Source of the DNA: Pseudonocardia hierapolitana
GTDB lineage: Bacteria; Actinomycetota; Actinomycetes; Mycobacteriales; Pseudonocardiaceae
DNA: 64,000 bases
Reading direction: 5' to 3'
Assembly: GCF_007994075.1 (NCBI RefSeq)
Contig: NZ_VIWU01000001.1
Coordinates: 5,890,001-5,954,000, forward strand
The position numbers and the translations under genes are program-made. Under the pieces are notes generated by a model. That model had not been told where the DNA came from. It saw only the letters and a program-made list of their open reading frames with translations, and did not search any database. Positions within the stretch are counted from its first letter, which is position 1, and each line of letters opens with the position of its first letter. Positions 56,831 through 64,000 of the stretch are shown in pieces.

Positions 56831-59342
56831 GAATGTGTTCGAGAAGCGCGGAGCGGGCCGCCCAGGGCAGCCGGGACCTGCGGGATCGTCGACATCTGCT
56901 GCCCACATGCCGGCTTCTCGAACACGTTCTTGGATCCCGGCTCGCATCGAGGACGGTCCGCTGGTCACCGGCCAGGGCCGCTTCCTGGACGACCTCGACC
57001 CGCTGCCCGGCACGCTCGTCGCCGCCGTCGTGCGCTCCACGCAGCCGCACGCCCGGCTGCGTGGTGTGGACCTGTCCCGGGCGCGGGCCCACCCCGGCGT
57101 CGCCGCCGTGATCGGACCGGACGAGGTGCGTGCCGCCCTGCGCCCGTTCCCGCTCTCCACCGGAACGGCGATGCCCTACTACCCGACCGGCACCGACAAG
57201 GTCCGCTTCGTCGGCGAGCCGATCGCGGTGGTCGTCGCCACCGACCGGTACACCGCGGAGGACGCCGCCGAGCTGGTGGCGGTCGACTACGAGCCGCTGC
57301 CCACCGTCGTCCACCCCCGCCGAGCGCTGGAGTCGGACGCCCCGCTGCTGCACGAGGACGCGGGCTCGAACGTCGCCACCGACCGGACGTTCTCCTTCGG
57401 CCCGGTCGACGAGGCGTTCGCGACCGCCGCCCACGTCGTCGAGGGGGAGTACGACTTCCCGCGCTACTCGTCGGTGCCGATGGAGTGCTACTCCGTGATC
57501 GCCGACTGGCGCGACGGCACCGACGGCCCCTCGGTCGAGGCGTGGGCCAACTTCCACGGGCCCTTCACGATGGTGCCGGTCATGGCCGGGGCGCTGGGCC
57601 TGCCGACGTCGCGGATCCGGCTGCACGTCCCCGCCGACATCGGCGGCAGCTTCGGGATCAAGGCCGGGATCTACCCGTACGTCGTGCTCATGGCGCTCGC
57701 GTCGAAGCACGCGGGCACCCCCGTGCGGTGGAGCGAGGACCGCATCGAGCACCTGCTCGCCAGCTCGGCGGGCGCCGACCGGGTGATGCGCTTCGCCGCC
57801 GCCGTCGCCGCGGACGGCACCGTCACCGCGCTGAAGGCCGACCTCGTCGACAACGTGGGCGCCTACATGCGTCCACCCGAGCCGTCCACGCTCTACCGCT
57901 GCTACGGCAACATCACCGGCCCGTACCGGATCGGCGCGGTGGAGATCAGGGCCCGGGCGGTCGTCACCAACCAGATGCCGGTGGGGCTCAACCGCGGCTT
58001 CGGCGGCCAGCAGCTCTACTTCGGGCTCGAACGCCTGATGGACGCCGTCGCCGAGGCCACCGGGCAGGACGTGTTCGAGGTGCGCAGGCGCAACCTCGTC
58101 GGCTCCTTCCCCTACGAGACGCCGACGGGCGGTGTGTACGACTCGGGCGACTACGCCGCGGCCGTCGACCTCGCGATGAAGAACGCGGACCTGCCCGAGC
58201 TGCGGGCGCGCCAATCGGAGGTGCGGGCGGCGGGTGGCTTCTACGGCGTCGGCGTGGGCCTGGTCGTGGACCCGTCCGGCACCAACATCGGCTACGTCGG
58301 CCTCGCCACGCCGAGCGAGCAGCGCAGGCCGGGCCGGGACAAGTCCGGCTCCACGGAGCACGTGCGGGTCGCGGTGGACATGCAGGGCCTGGTCACGGTG
58401 TTGCTGGGCAGCGTCCCGCAGGGCCAGGGGCACGCCACCGTCGCCCGCGCGGTGGCCGCGGAACGCCTCGGGCTGCCTGCGGAGCAGGTGCGCGTCGTCG
58501 TCGACATGGACACGGCCACCACGCCGTGGACGGTCACCTCCGGCAGCTACTCCTCGCGGTTCGCGCCGCTGGTGACCAGCGCGGTCGTGCAGGCCGCCGA
58601 CCGGATCGCCGCCACCATCCGCGCTGCGGGCGGGGTCATGCTCGACCTGCCGCCCGAGGAGCTGGAGCTGGCCGACGGGGTCGTCCGGCACCGGTCGGAT
58701 CCGGCGCGCAGCGTGCAGTTCCGGCACGCGGCGGGCCTGGTGCACTGGGATCCCGGCGCCCTGCCCGACGGTACGTCCGCCCGGCTGTACGAGGAGGCCG
58801 CGTTCGCGCCCGCCGACGTGAAGGCGGCCACGCGCGACGACCGCATCAACTCCTCGCTGTGCTACGGCTTCGTCGCCGAGGTCGTCGCGGTGCGGATCCA
58901 CCCGGACACCCTCGAGATCACGCTCGACCGCGTCTCGTCGGTGCACGACTCGGGCACTGTCCTCAATCAGCAGCTGCTCGACGGGCAGGTGCTCGGCGCC
59001 CTCACCCACGGGCTCGGCGGGGCGATGTACGAGGAGTTCACCTACGCCGAGTCCGGCCAGCCCACGTCGGCGACGTTCCTCGACTACCTCTGCCCGACGT
59101 CGGCCGAGACCGGCTACGACCTGCGCACCGACCACGTCGTCTCCCCGTCGCCACTCACTCCGCTCGGCGCGAAGGGGTGCGGGGAGGGCTCGTCGATGAG
59201 CTTCCCGGTGGCGTTCGCCAACGCCGTCGCCGACGCGCTGCGCCCGGCAGGCGTCCCCATCACCCGGCTGCCGCTGCACGGCGAAGTGCTGCACCGGCTG
59301 CTCGACCAGAAGGAGTTGTCCCATGGCACTGACCGGCGGTGA
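56823..59342 (+). CDS. Molybdenum hydroxylase large subunit (xanthine dehydrogenase/CoxL family)
   Basis: An 839-residue molybdopterin-binding subunit. The core begins WIPARIEDGPLVTGQGRFLDD. Molybdopterin contacts are IGGSFGIK and NRGFGGQQLYF, and the catalytic glutamate is in GAKGCGEGSSM. The AYRCSFR loop that defines true CO dehydrogenase is absent, so this hydroxylates an organic substrate, as aldehyde, N-heterocycle or 4-hydroxybenzoyl-CoA-type enzymes do. GTG 56823 follows GGGGAG. Residues 3-36 or so are encoded by a palindromic insertion (56830-56930), giving an unusual N-terminal extension. It overlaps the crotonase gene by 20 bases. Confidence 0.9.
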   Translation: MAENVFEKRGAGRPGQPGPAGSSTSAAHMPASRTRSWIPARIEDGPLVTGQGRFLDDLDPLPGTLVAAVVRSTQPHARLRGVDLSRARAHPGVAAVIGPDEVRAALRPFPLSTGTAMPYYPTGTDKVRFVGEPIAVVVATDRYTAEDAAELVAVDYEPLPTVVHPRRALESDAPLLHEDAGSNVATDRTFSFGPVDEAFATAAHVVEGEYDFPRYSSVPMECYSVIADWRDGTDGPSVEAWANFHGPFTMVPVMAGALGLPTSRIRLHVPADIGGSFGIKAGIYPYVVLMALASKHAGTPVRWSEDRIEHLLASSAGADRVMRFAAAVAADGTVTALKADLVDNVGAYMRPPEPSTLYRCYGNITGPYRIGAVEIRARAVVTNQMPVGLNRGFGGQQLYFGLERLMDAVAEATGQDVFEVRRRNLVGSFPYETPTGGVYDSGDYAAAVDLAMKNADLPELRARQSEVRAAGGFYGVGVGLVVDPSGTNIGYVGLATPSEQRRPGRDKSGSTEHVRVAVDMQGLVTVLLGSVPQGQGHATVARAVAAERLGLPAEQVRVVVDMDTATTPWTVTSGSYSSRFAPLVTSAVVQAADRIAATIRAAGGVMLDLPPEELELADGVVRHRSDPARSVQFRHAAGLVHWDPGALPDGTSARLYEEAAFAPADVKAATRDDRINSSLCYGFVAEVVAVRIHPDTLEITLDRVSSVHDSGTVLNQQLLDGQVLGALTHGLGGAMYEEFTYAESGQPTSATFLDYLCPTSAETGYDLRTDHVVSPSPLTPLGAKGCGEGSSMSFPVAFANAVADALRPAGVPITRLPLHGEVLHRLLDQKELSHGTDRR
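56830..56930. repeat. Palindromic unit inside the hydroxylase N-terminal coding region
   Basis: An 18-bp inverted repeat with one mismatch (56830-56847 with 56913-56930, arm AGAATGTGTTCGAGAAGC) encloses a 65-base loop. It begins at the last base of the ligase stop and lies within the translated start of the next gene. The size and layout resemble the other palindromic units in this window, with different arm sequence. Confidence 0.8.
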
Positions 59343-60102
59343 GGTCCGCCTCGACCGTTCCCCGGACGGCCGGATCGCCTACCTGACCCTCTCCCACGGC
59401 ACGTACACGGTGATCACCTGGGAGATGCGGGGGCTCGTGGCGGAGCGGTTCGCCGAGATCGACCGCGACGACGACGTGCGCGTCGTGGTGGTCTGCTCCG
59501 ACGGCGAGCACTTCTCGTCCGGCGGGGACATCGCCGGGTTCATGGAGGTCGACCCGATCGACTTCACCGATCTCGGCCACAACGTCACCGCGGCGGCCCG
59601 CAGCCCCAAGCCGGTGATCGCGGCCGTCGACGGCTACTGCTTCGGGGTGGGCCTGGAGCTGGTGCTGTCCTGCGACATCCGGCTGGCCACGCCGCGCAGC
59701 CAGTTCGCGCTGCCGGAGATGAACCTCGGGATGATTCCCGGCTCCGGCGGCACCCAGCGGCTGGGGCGGCTGATCGGGCTCTCGCGGGCGAAGTTCCACG
59801 TCCTGACCGCCACCCGGATCCAGGCGCAGCAGGCGCTCGACTGGGGCCTGGTGGCCGGCCTGCACGACGACCGCGACGCCCTCCACAGCGCTGTCGACGA
59901 GCTCGCGGCCAAGATGGCCGACTTCTCGCCGTCGGCGCAGCGCACCGCCAAGGAGGTGCTGGACAAGGGCCTGGACGGGCCGCTGTACACCGGCATCGAG
60001 CTGGAGCGGAAGGCGTACGCGATGCTGCGGGCCACCGAGGACTTCGCCGAGGGCGTCAAGGCGTTCGGCGAGAAGCGCAAGCCGGTCTTCAGGGGTCGAT
60101 GA
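59323..60102 (+). CDS. Crotonase-family (enoyl-CoA hydratase/isomerase) protein
   Basis: A 259-residue crotonase-fold enzyme. It has HFSSGGDIAGF, AAVDGYCFGVGLELVLSCDIRLA (oxyanion hole) and FALPEMNLGMIPGSGGTQRLGRL with the usual glutamate. It should act on the CoA thioester made by the ligase or a product of it, by hydration, isomerisation or ring hydrolysis. Its position between the hydroxylase subunits is telling: it probably uses the hydroxylated CoA ester. It overlaps the upstream gene by 20 bases and is followed by one base before the FAD-subunit ATG. Confidence 0.9.
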   Translation: MALTGGEVRLDRSPDGRIAYLTLSHGTYTVITWEMRGLVAERFAEIDRDDDVRVVVVCSDGEHFSSGGDIAGFMEVDPIDFTDLGHNVTAAARSPKPVIAAVDGYCFGVGLELVLSCDIRLATPRSQFALPEMNLGMIPGSGGTQRLGRLIGLSRAKFHVLTATRIQAQQALDWGLVAGLHDDRDALHSAVDELAAKMADFSPSAQRTAKEVLDKGLDGPLYTGIELERKAYAMLRATEDFAEGVKAFGEKRKPVFRGR

Positions 60103-60103
60103 C

Positions 60104-60997
60104 ATGAAGGCCCCGCCGTTCGCGTACGTCCGCCCCGCCACGCTCGACGACGTGATCGCCGAGCTGGCAGGCGGCACTGGCGACGTTCCTTCTGGGAAGG
60201 TGCTCGCCGGCGGGCAGTCGCTGGTGCCGGTGCTGGCGATGCGGCTGGGCCGGCCGGCCACGCTCGTCGACATCAACTCGGTCGCGGAGCTGCACGGCTT
60301 CGAGGCCATCGACGGCACGGGGGCCGGGGCCCTGCGGATCGGTGCCGCCGTGCGGCAGCGCACCGTCGAACGGGCCGACGTGACCCGCGCGGTGCCGCTG
60401 ATCGGGATGGCGATGCCGTTCGTCGGGCACCGGGAGCTGCGCAGCCGCGGCACGGTGGTCGGCAGCCTCGCGCACGCCGACCCGGCCGCCGAGCTGCCTG
60501 CCGTCGCCGCGTGTCTCGACGCGACGATCGAGGTCGCCGGGCCCGCGGGGCGCAGGCGCGTGCCGGCGGGGGATTTCTTCGCCGGTGCCATGACCACCGG
60601 CGCGGGCCCGGAGGACGTCGTCGTGTCCGTCGACTTCCCGGCCGCCCGGCCTGGGGAGGGGTTCGGGTTCGCCGAGATCGCGCGGCGGCACGGCGACTTC
60701 GCCCTCGCCGGCGTCGCCGCGAAGGTCCGCGTGGGCGGCGACGGGGCGGTGGCGCAGGCCCGGCTCACCGGGTTCGGGATCTCGGACCGGCCGGTCACCC
60801 GGGACGTCACCGACCTGGTGCGCGAGCGGGACCTCCGGGAAGCGATGACGGAGCTGGCGGCCGAGGTCGTCGACACCGCGGGGGACGCGCACGGCTCCAC
60901 CGGGTACCGGCGACGTCTCTTCGGCGTACTGGCCGCCCGGGAGCTGGCGAAGGCCCGCGGCCGAGCCCACACATCGGCGGAGGAGGCGACGCGATGA
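60104..60997 (+). CDS. Molybdenum hydroxylase FAD subunit (CoxM family)
   Basis: A 297-residue FAD-binding medium subunit. The FAD motifs are VLAGGQSLVPVLAMRL and RGTVVGSLAHADPAAELPA. FAEIARRHGDFALAGVA is the conserved C-terminal family segment. It passes electrons from the iron-sulfur subunit to an acceptor. The order here (large, crotonase, medium, small) differs from the usual medium-small-large. Its stop overlaps the small subunit start in ATGA. Confidence 0.92.
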   Translation: MKAPPFAYVRPATLDDVIAELAGGTGDVPSGKVLAGGQSLVPVLAMRLGRPATLVDINSVAELHGFEAIDGTGAGALRIGAAVRQRTVERADVTRAVPLIGMAMPFVGHRELRSRGTVVGSLAHADPAAELPAVAACLDATIEVAGPAGRRRVPAGDFFAGAMTTGAGPEDVVVSVDFPAARPGEGFGFAEIARRHGDFALAGVAAKVRVGGDGAVAQARLTGFGISDRPVTRDVTDLVRERDLREAMTELAAEVVDTAGDAHGSTGYRRRLFGVLAARELAKARGRAHTSAEEATR

Positions 60998-62229
60998 GCG
61001 CACCGTCCCACACCCCGGCCCACCATGCTGCAACCCGACCGGCGCCGCGAGCCACCAAGGTGGCGGCGCACGAGCGGGTCGAGATCGACATGACCGTCAA
61101 CGGGTCCGAGGTCACCCTGCGCGTGCCGCCGCGCGTCCACCTCGCCGACGCCCTGCGCGAGCAGCTCGGGCTCACCGGCACGCACCTGGGCTGCGAGCAC
61201 GGCGTCTGCGGCATGTGCACGGTGCTCGTGGACGGTGCGGCGGCGCGTGCCTGCCTGCTGTTCGCGGTGCAGTGCGAGGGTGCGGAGATCGTCACCGTGG
61301 AGGGCCTGGGCAGCCAGGAGGACCAGCACCCGCTGCAGCGGGCCTTCTCCGCGCACCACGGCCTGCAGTGCGGCTTCTGCACCCCCGGCATGCTCATGAG
61401 CAGCTACGACCTGCTCGCCGGATGCGCCTCGGTCGAGCCGGAGGACCTGCCCGTCGAGATGTCCGGCGTGCTGTGCCGCTGCACCGGGTACCGCGGGATC
61501 CTCGCGGCCGTGGCCGACGTCGCGGCGGAGCACCCGGACGGGGTGCCGGCGCCGCGCAACTGCCGGCCGCGCACGCTCGTCGGGCGCGGCGGCCCGGCAC
61601 CGGCCCGCGCGGGCGACGCCGTGCCGGAGGCGAGGCCCCCGGCGCCGGTCGAGGTGCGGCTGCCCTCCGGCGCGCCGTCGGCCACGGTGGAGGTGCGCAC
61701 CGAGCTCGGCGTGCCCGTGGAGAAGGCGTGGGAGGTACTCGACGACTTCCACCGGCTCGCGGCCTGCCTGCCCGGCGCCGAACTCGTCGAAGTGCTGGGC
61801 GACGACCGCTACCGGGGCCGCGCGACGGTCGCGCTCGGACCGGTGAAGCTGACGTTCGACGGCCTGGCCCACGTGGTCGAACGCGAGGGGCGCCGGATGC
61901 GGGTCCTCGCGCAGGGCGCCGACACGGGCGGGAGCACCACGCAGGCCGACATCCGGCTGCGCGCCGAACCCACGGAAGCGGGTGGCACAGTGCTGCAGGC
62001 CGACGCGGCGCTCTTCCTCTCCGGGCGCATCGCGCAGTTCGGCCGCGCGCTCGCCGGCGACGTGAGCAGGCGGATGTTCGAGCAGTTCGCCCGGGCCGTC
62101 GAGGAGAACGCGCGCACCGGACGGGCGCCTGCCGGCCCGGTGAAGCCCACCAGCGCGCTGGCCCTGCTCGCCGGGGTGATCGCAGCGCGGCTGCGCGCCG
62201 TCGTGCGCCGGATCCGCCGGTCGCGTTAG
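60994..62229 (+). CDS. Fusion of molybdenum hydroxylase iron-sulfur subunit (CoxS) and CoxG-like SRPBCC domain
   Basis: A 411-residue two-domain protein. Residues 25-185 or so are a complete CoxS subunit: plant-type [2Fe-2S] cysteines in GCEHGVCGMCTVLVDG plus RAC, and the second cluster in CGFCTPGM with CRCTGYRG. After a Pro/Ala-rich linker, residues 225-375 form a CoxG-like SRPBCC domain (EVRTELGVPVEKAWEVLDDF, ACLPGAELVEV, FLSGRIAQFGRALAGDVSRRMFEQFA). A hydrophobic, Arg-rich tail (ALALLAGVIAARLRAVVRRIRR) may bind the membrane. CoxG normally recruits the enzyme to the membrane or quinone. Fusion to the small subunit hard-wires that link. Confidence 0.9.
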   Translation: MSAPSHTPAHHAATRPAPRATKVAAHERVEIDMTVNGSEVTLRVPPRVHLADALREQLGLTGTHLGCEHGVCGMCTVLVDGAAARACLLFAVQCEGAEIVTVEGLGSQEDQHPLQRAFSAHHGLQCGFCTPGMLMSSYDLLAGCASVEPEDLPVEMSGVLCRCTGYRGILAAVADVAAEHPDGVPAPRNCRPRTLVGRGGPAPARAGDAVPEARPPAPVEVRLPSGAPSATVEVRTELGVPVEKAWEVLDDFHRLAACLPGAELVEVLGDDRYRGRATVALGPVKLTFDGLAHVVEREGRRMRVLAQGADTGGSTTQADIRLRAEPTEAGGTVLQADAALFLSGRIAQFGRALAGDVSRRMFEQFARAVEENARTGRAPAGPVKPTSALALLAGVIAARLRAVVRRIRRSR

Positions 62230-62239
62230 CTCACCGGCC

Positions 62240-63160
62240 ATGGAGCTGCACCAGCTGCGCTACTTCGTCGCCGTGGCGAGGGAGGGCAGCATGACCGCGG
62301 CCGCGAGCTCGCTGTTCCTGGCCCAGCCGACCCTGTCGATCCAGATCCGCAAGCTGGAGCAGGAGGTCGGGGCGAAGCTGTTCGAGCGGTTGGCCCGCCG
62401 GGTGGTGCTCACCGCCGCCGGGAAGGCGTTCCTCGAACACGCCGAACGCGCGCTCGCGGAGCTGGAACGGGGCCGCGAGCGGGTCGCGGACGTCGTCGGG
62501 CTCCGCCAGGGCAGGGTGGCGGTGGGCGTGCTGCCGAGCGTCGCCGCGCACCTGCTGCCGGCGGTGCTGGCCGAGTTCCGCGCCGAGCACCCGGGCGTCA
62601 CGGTGCACCTGGTCGAGAACGACGTGTCGCGCGACTTCGAGCAGCTCGTGCAGGCAGGCGAGCTCGACGTGGCGGTCACCCGCATGCCGGTGACCCTTGC
62701 CGGCCTCGGCGCCCGCACCCTCGTCCGCGAGCCGATCGTGGCGCTCGTGCCGCCCGGCCATCCCCTTGCCGGCCGGGCGGGCGTCGCGCTGCGCGAGCTC
62801 GCCGACGAGGGGTTCGTCTGCATGCGCAGCGGCTACGGCCTGCGGGAGCTCACCGACCAGCTGTGCGCGGAAGCCGGCTTCGTCCCGCGCGTCGTGATCG
62901 AGACCGGGCAGCTGTCGATCGTGCACGGAATGGTGCGCAGCGGGGTCGGGGTCGCCCTGCTGCCCCGCCTCGCGGCCCGCGGCGCCGAGCACGTCGTGCC
63001 GGTGTCGGATCCGCACGCCCGCCGGGAGCTGGGCGTGGTGTGGCGGCGCAGCGCGCAGGAGTCGCCGCCGGTGGCCGCCTTCCTCGACCGCCTGCTCGCC
63101 ACGTGCGACGGCGCGAGCGAACTCAGGCCTGCGGCGCGGGGTGCGGCCGGCGCGCGGTGA
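62240..63160 (+). CDS. LysR-family transcriptional regulator
   Basis: A 306-residue LysR regulator. The N-terminal helix-turn-helix is LRYFVAVAREGSMTAAASSLFLAQPTLSIQIRKLEQEVG. A co-inducer-binding domain follows (VAVGVLPSVAAHLLPAVLAEF, HGMVRSGVGVALLPRLAARG). It is ten bases downstream of the CoxS-CoxG gene on the same strand and may be co-transcribed, which is unusual because LysR genes are commonly divergent from their targets. It could regulate the hydroxylase operon or the convergent transporter. Confidence 0.92.
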   Translation: MELHQLRYFVAVAREGSMTAAASSLFLAQPTLSIQIRKLEQEVGAKLFERLARRVVLTAAGKAFLEHAERALAELERGRERVADVVGLRQGRVAVGVLPSVAAHLLPAVLAEFRAEHPGVTVHLVENDVSRDFEQLVQAGELDVAVTRMPVTLAGLGARTLVREPIVALVPPGHPLAGRAGVALRELADEGFVCMRSGYGLRELTDQLCAEAGFVPRVVIETGQLSIVHGMVRSGVGVALLPRLAARGAEHVVPVSDPHARRELGVVWRRSAQESPPVAAFLDRLLATCDGASELRPAARGAAGAR

Positions 63161-64000
63161 CCGCGATCGCCGCCCCCGCGGCACACAGGACCGCGGTCCA
63201 CGCCACCGTGGCACCGGTCGACGTGTGGTCGGCGACGACGCCGGCGATCCAGGGACCGGCGGTCTGGCCGGCCGCGAACAGCGTGGTGAACGCGGCGATC
63301 GTCGCCGTCCAGTCCTGCGGTGGGGTGCCGTCCCTGACCCGCGCGGTGACGGCGGCGGGCACGCACATGAACGTCGCCCCGTAGAGGATCACGGACGCGA
63401 GGACGACCGGCAGCGCCGCGGACACGAGGGCGAGCGCCGCGCCCGCGGCGAGGATCGCCAGCAACGTGCCGAGCGCCGTGCCGCCGGGCCAGCCGACGAC
63501 CGCGCGGCTCCACAGCGCGGGCGCGGCGATCACGGCCAGCCCCATCACCGTCCAGACGAGCGTGACCTGCGCGACCGAGGCCGCGCGGTCGGCGAGGTAG
63601 GCGGACAAGAAGGTGATGTAGGTGATGTACCCGATCGCGAACAGCACGTAGGGCAGGGCGACCCGCCACAGCGGGAGCACCCGCGCGCGCCCGGTGGCCC
63701 GGGACGGCGGGTCCCCGTCCGTGCGCGCCGCCGTCCAGCTCACCAGCGCCGCGACGGCGGCGGCGACGCCCAGGCCGATCCACCCCGTACGCCATGCGGA
63801 TCCCAGTGCGGGGATGGACGCCCCGCTGACGGCGATGCCCAGCCCCGCCCCGGCGAAGAAGATCGTGAGTGGGGCGCCGGACGAGGAGCGGGCCGCGATG
63901 CGCGCCGCGATCACCCCGCCGGCGATGAAGACGACCGCGCCGGTCACCCCAGCGGCCGCCCTGGCCGCGAGCAGCACCACGAAGTCGCTGCTCAGCGCGG
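63123..64000 (-). CDS. MFS transporter (YbfB/YjiJ-like), 5' end outside the window
   Basis: The C-terminal 290 or so residues of a major facilitator protein. At least eight hydrophobic helices are visible (for example AGVTGAVVFIAGGVIAARIAA, LPYVLFAIGYITYITFLSAYLAD, ALGTLLAILAAGAALALVSA), with GRARVLPLWRVALPYV between the two halves. It resembles the YbfB/YjiJ group, with unknown substrates. The 3' end overlaps the end of the convergent LysR gene by 38 bases. The gene continues past 64000, so the start and first helices are not seen. Uptake of the substrate of the hydroxylase pathway is possible but only by proximity. Confidence 0.82.
   Translation of the reverse strand, partial: ALSSDFVVLLAARAAAGVTGAVVFIAGGVIAARIAARSSSGAPLTIFFAGAGLGIAVSGASIPALGSAWRTGWIGLGVAAAVAALVSWTAARTDGDPPSRATGRARVLPLWRVALPYVLFAIGYITYITFLSAYLADRAASVAQVTLVWTVMGLAVIAAPALWSRAVVGWPGGTALGTLLAILAAGAALALVSAALPVVLASVILYGATFMCVPAAVTARVRDGTPPQDWTATIAAFTTLFAAGQTAGPWIAGVVADHTSTGATVAWTAVLCAAGAAIAVTARRPHPAPQA

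Noticed and set aside
56823..59342. Annotation of the large subunit as carbon monoxide dehydrogenase CoxL
   Set aside because: The AYRCSFR active-site loop that defines CO dehydrogenase is absent; the corresponding region reads NRGFGGQQ. Context is CoA-ester metabolism.
59260..62241. Very long antisense open frame (993 residues), with similar ones at 48099-51113, 25445-27787, 56709-59324 and 15443-17743
   Set aside because: These are shadows of genes on the other strand in GC-rich DNA. Their sequences are Arg/Ala/Gly/His-rich without motifs, while the plus-strand genes show clear catalytic motifs.

Overview
The window is very GC-rich DNA with strong codon bias toward G or C at the third position, many GTG starts and several leaderless-looking promoters. 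This is typical of an actinobacterium. The block ptpA, cobC-like aminotransferase, Nif3-like protein, C4 zinc-ribbon protein, RNase HI and histidine phosphatase matches the Mycobacterium tuberculosis order Rv2234 and Rv2231c-Rv2228c. With the overall gene content this suggests a Pseudonocardiaceae-like organism (genus is inference). No tRNA, rRNA or CRISPR array was found; one structural RNA, RNase P RNA (rnpB), is clear.

Layout. 0.9-9.8 kb: lipid and housekeeping genes, including an acyl-CoA dehydrogenase, a TmsA/TmsB pair for 10-methyl branched fatty acids and a wax ester/triacylglycerol synthase. 9.8-14.1 kb and 29.1-30.9 kb: the two halves of the conserved ptpA/cobC/nif3/zinc-ribbon/RNase HI block. 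Between them lies a 15 kb catabolic island (14.1-29.1 kb). It has two histidinol-dehydrogenase-family enzymes, a sugar-type ABC importer without its ATPase, an HpcH/HpaI aldolase, a short-chain dehydrogenase, a double SnoaL-like protein, a bicupin, a nitrilase-family amidohydrolase and a LacI regulator. Four copies of a GCATACGYATRC-like operator tie most of these genes into one regulon. A nested HxlR/SRPBCC/SDR/VOC module, bordered by two matching hairpin repeats, interrupts the island.

30.9-33.8 kb is a decayed mobile region: an IS110 transposase broken by a 17-bp tandem duplication, a 600-bp head-to-head imperfect inverted repeat, a second inverted repeat and an IS982-like remnant. 33.8-45.8 kb holds an ECF42-type sigma factor with its DGPF/YCII partner, rnpB, and a run of single enzymes and small zinc-binding or membrane proteins. 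At 46.1 kb two gene fragments meet at an apparent deletion scar.

46.5-53.6 kb is the most striking locus: five co-directional genes, four of them overlapping, encoding a dynamin-like GTPase, a membrane-anchored GrpE-like protein, a second dynamin-like GTPase with a membrane paddle, a membrane-anchored Hsp70 ATPase lacking a normal substrate domain, and an exported DUF6777-like protein with an acidic repeat tail. It looks like a membrane-tethered chaperone/membrane-remodelling machine. 54.2-64 kb: a PadR regulator diverges from an operon for an acyl/aryl-CoA ligase, a three-subunit molybdenum hydroxylase (its iron-sulfur subunit fused to a CoxG-like domain) and a crotonase. A LysR regulator and the 3' part of an MFS transporter follow.

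Identifications rest on motifs and family knowledge read from the sequence. No database search was run.
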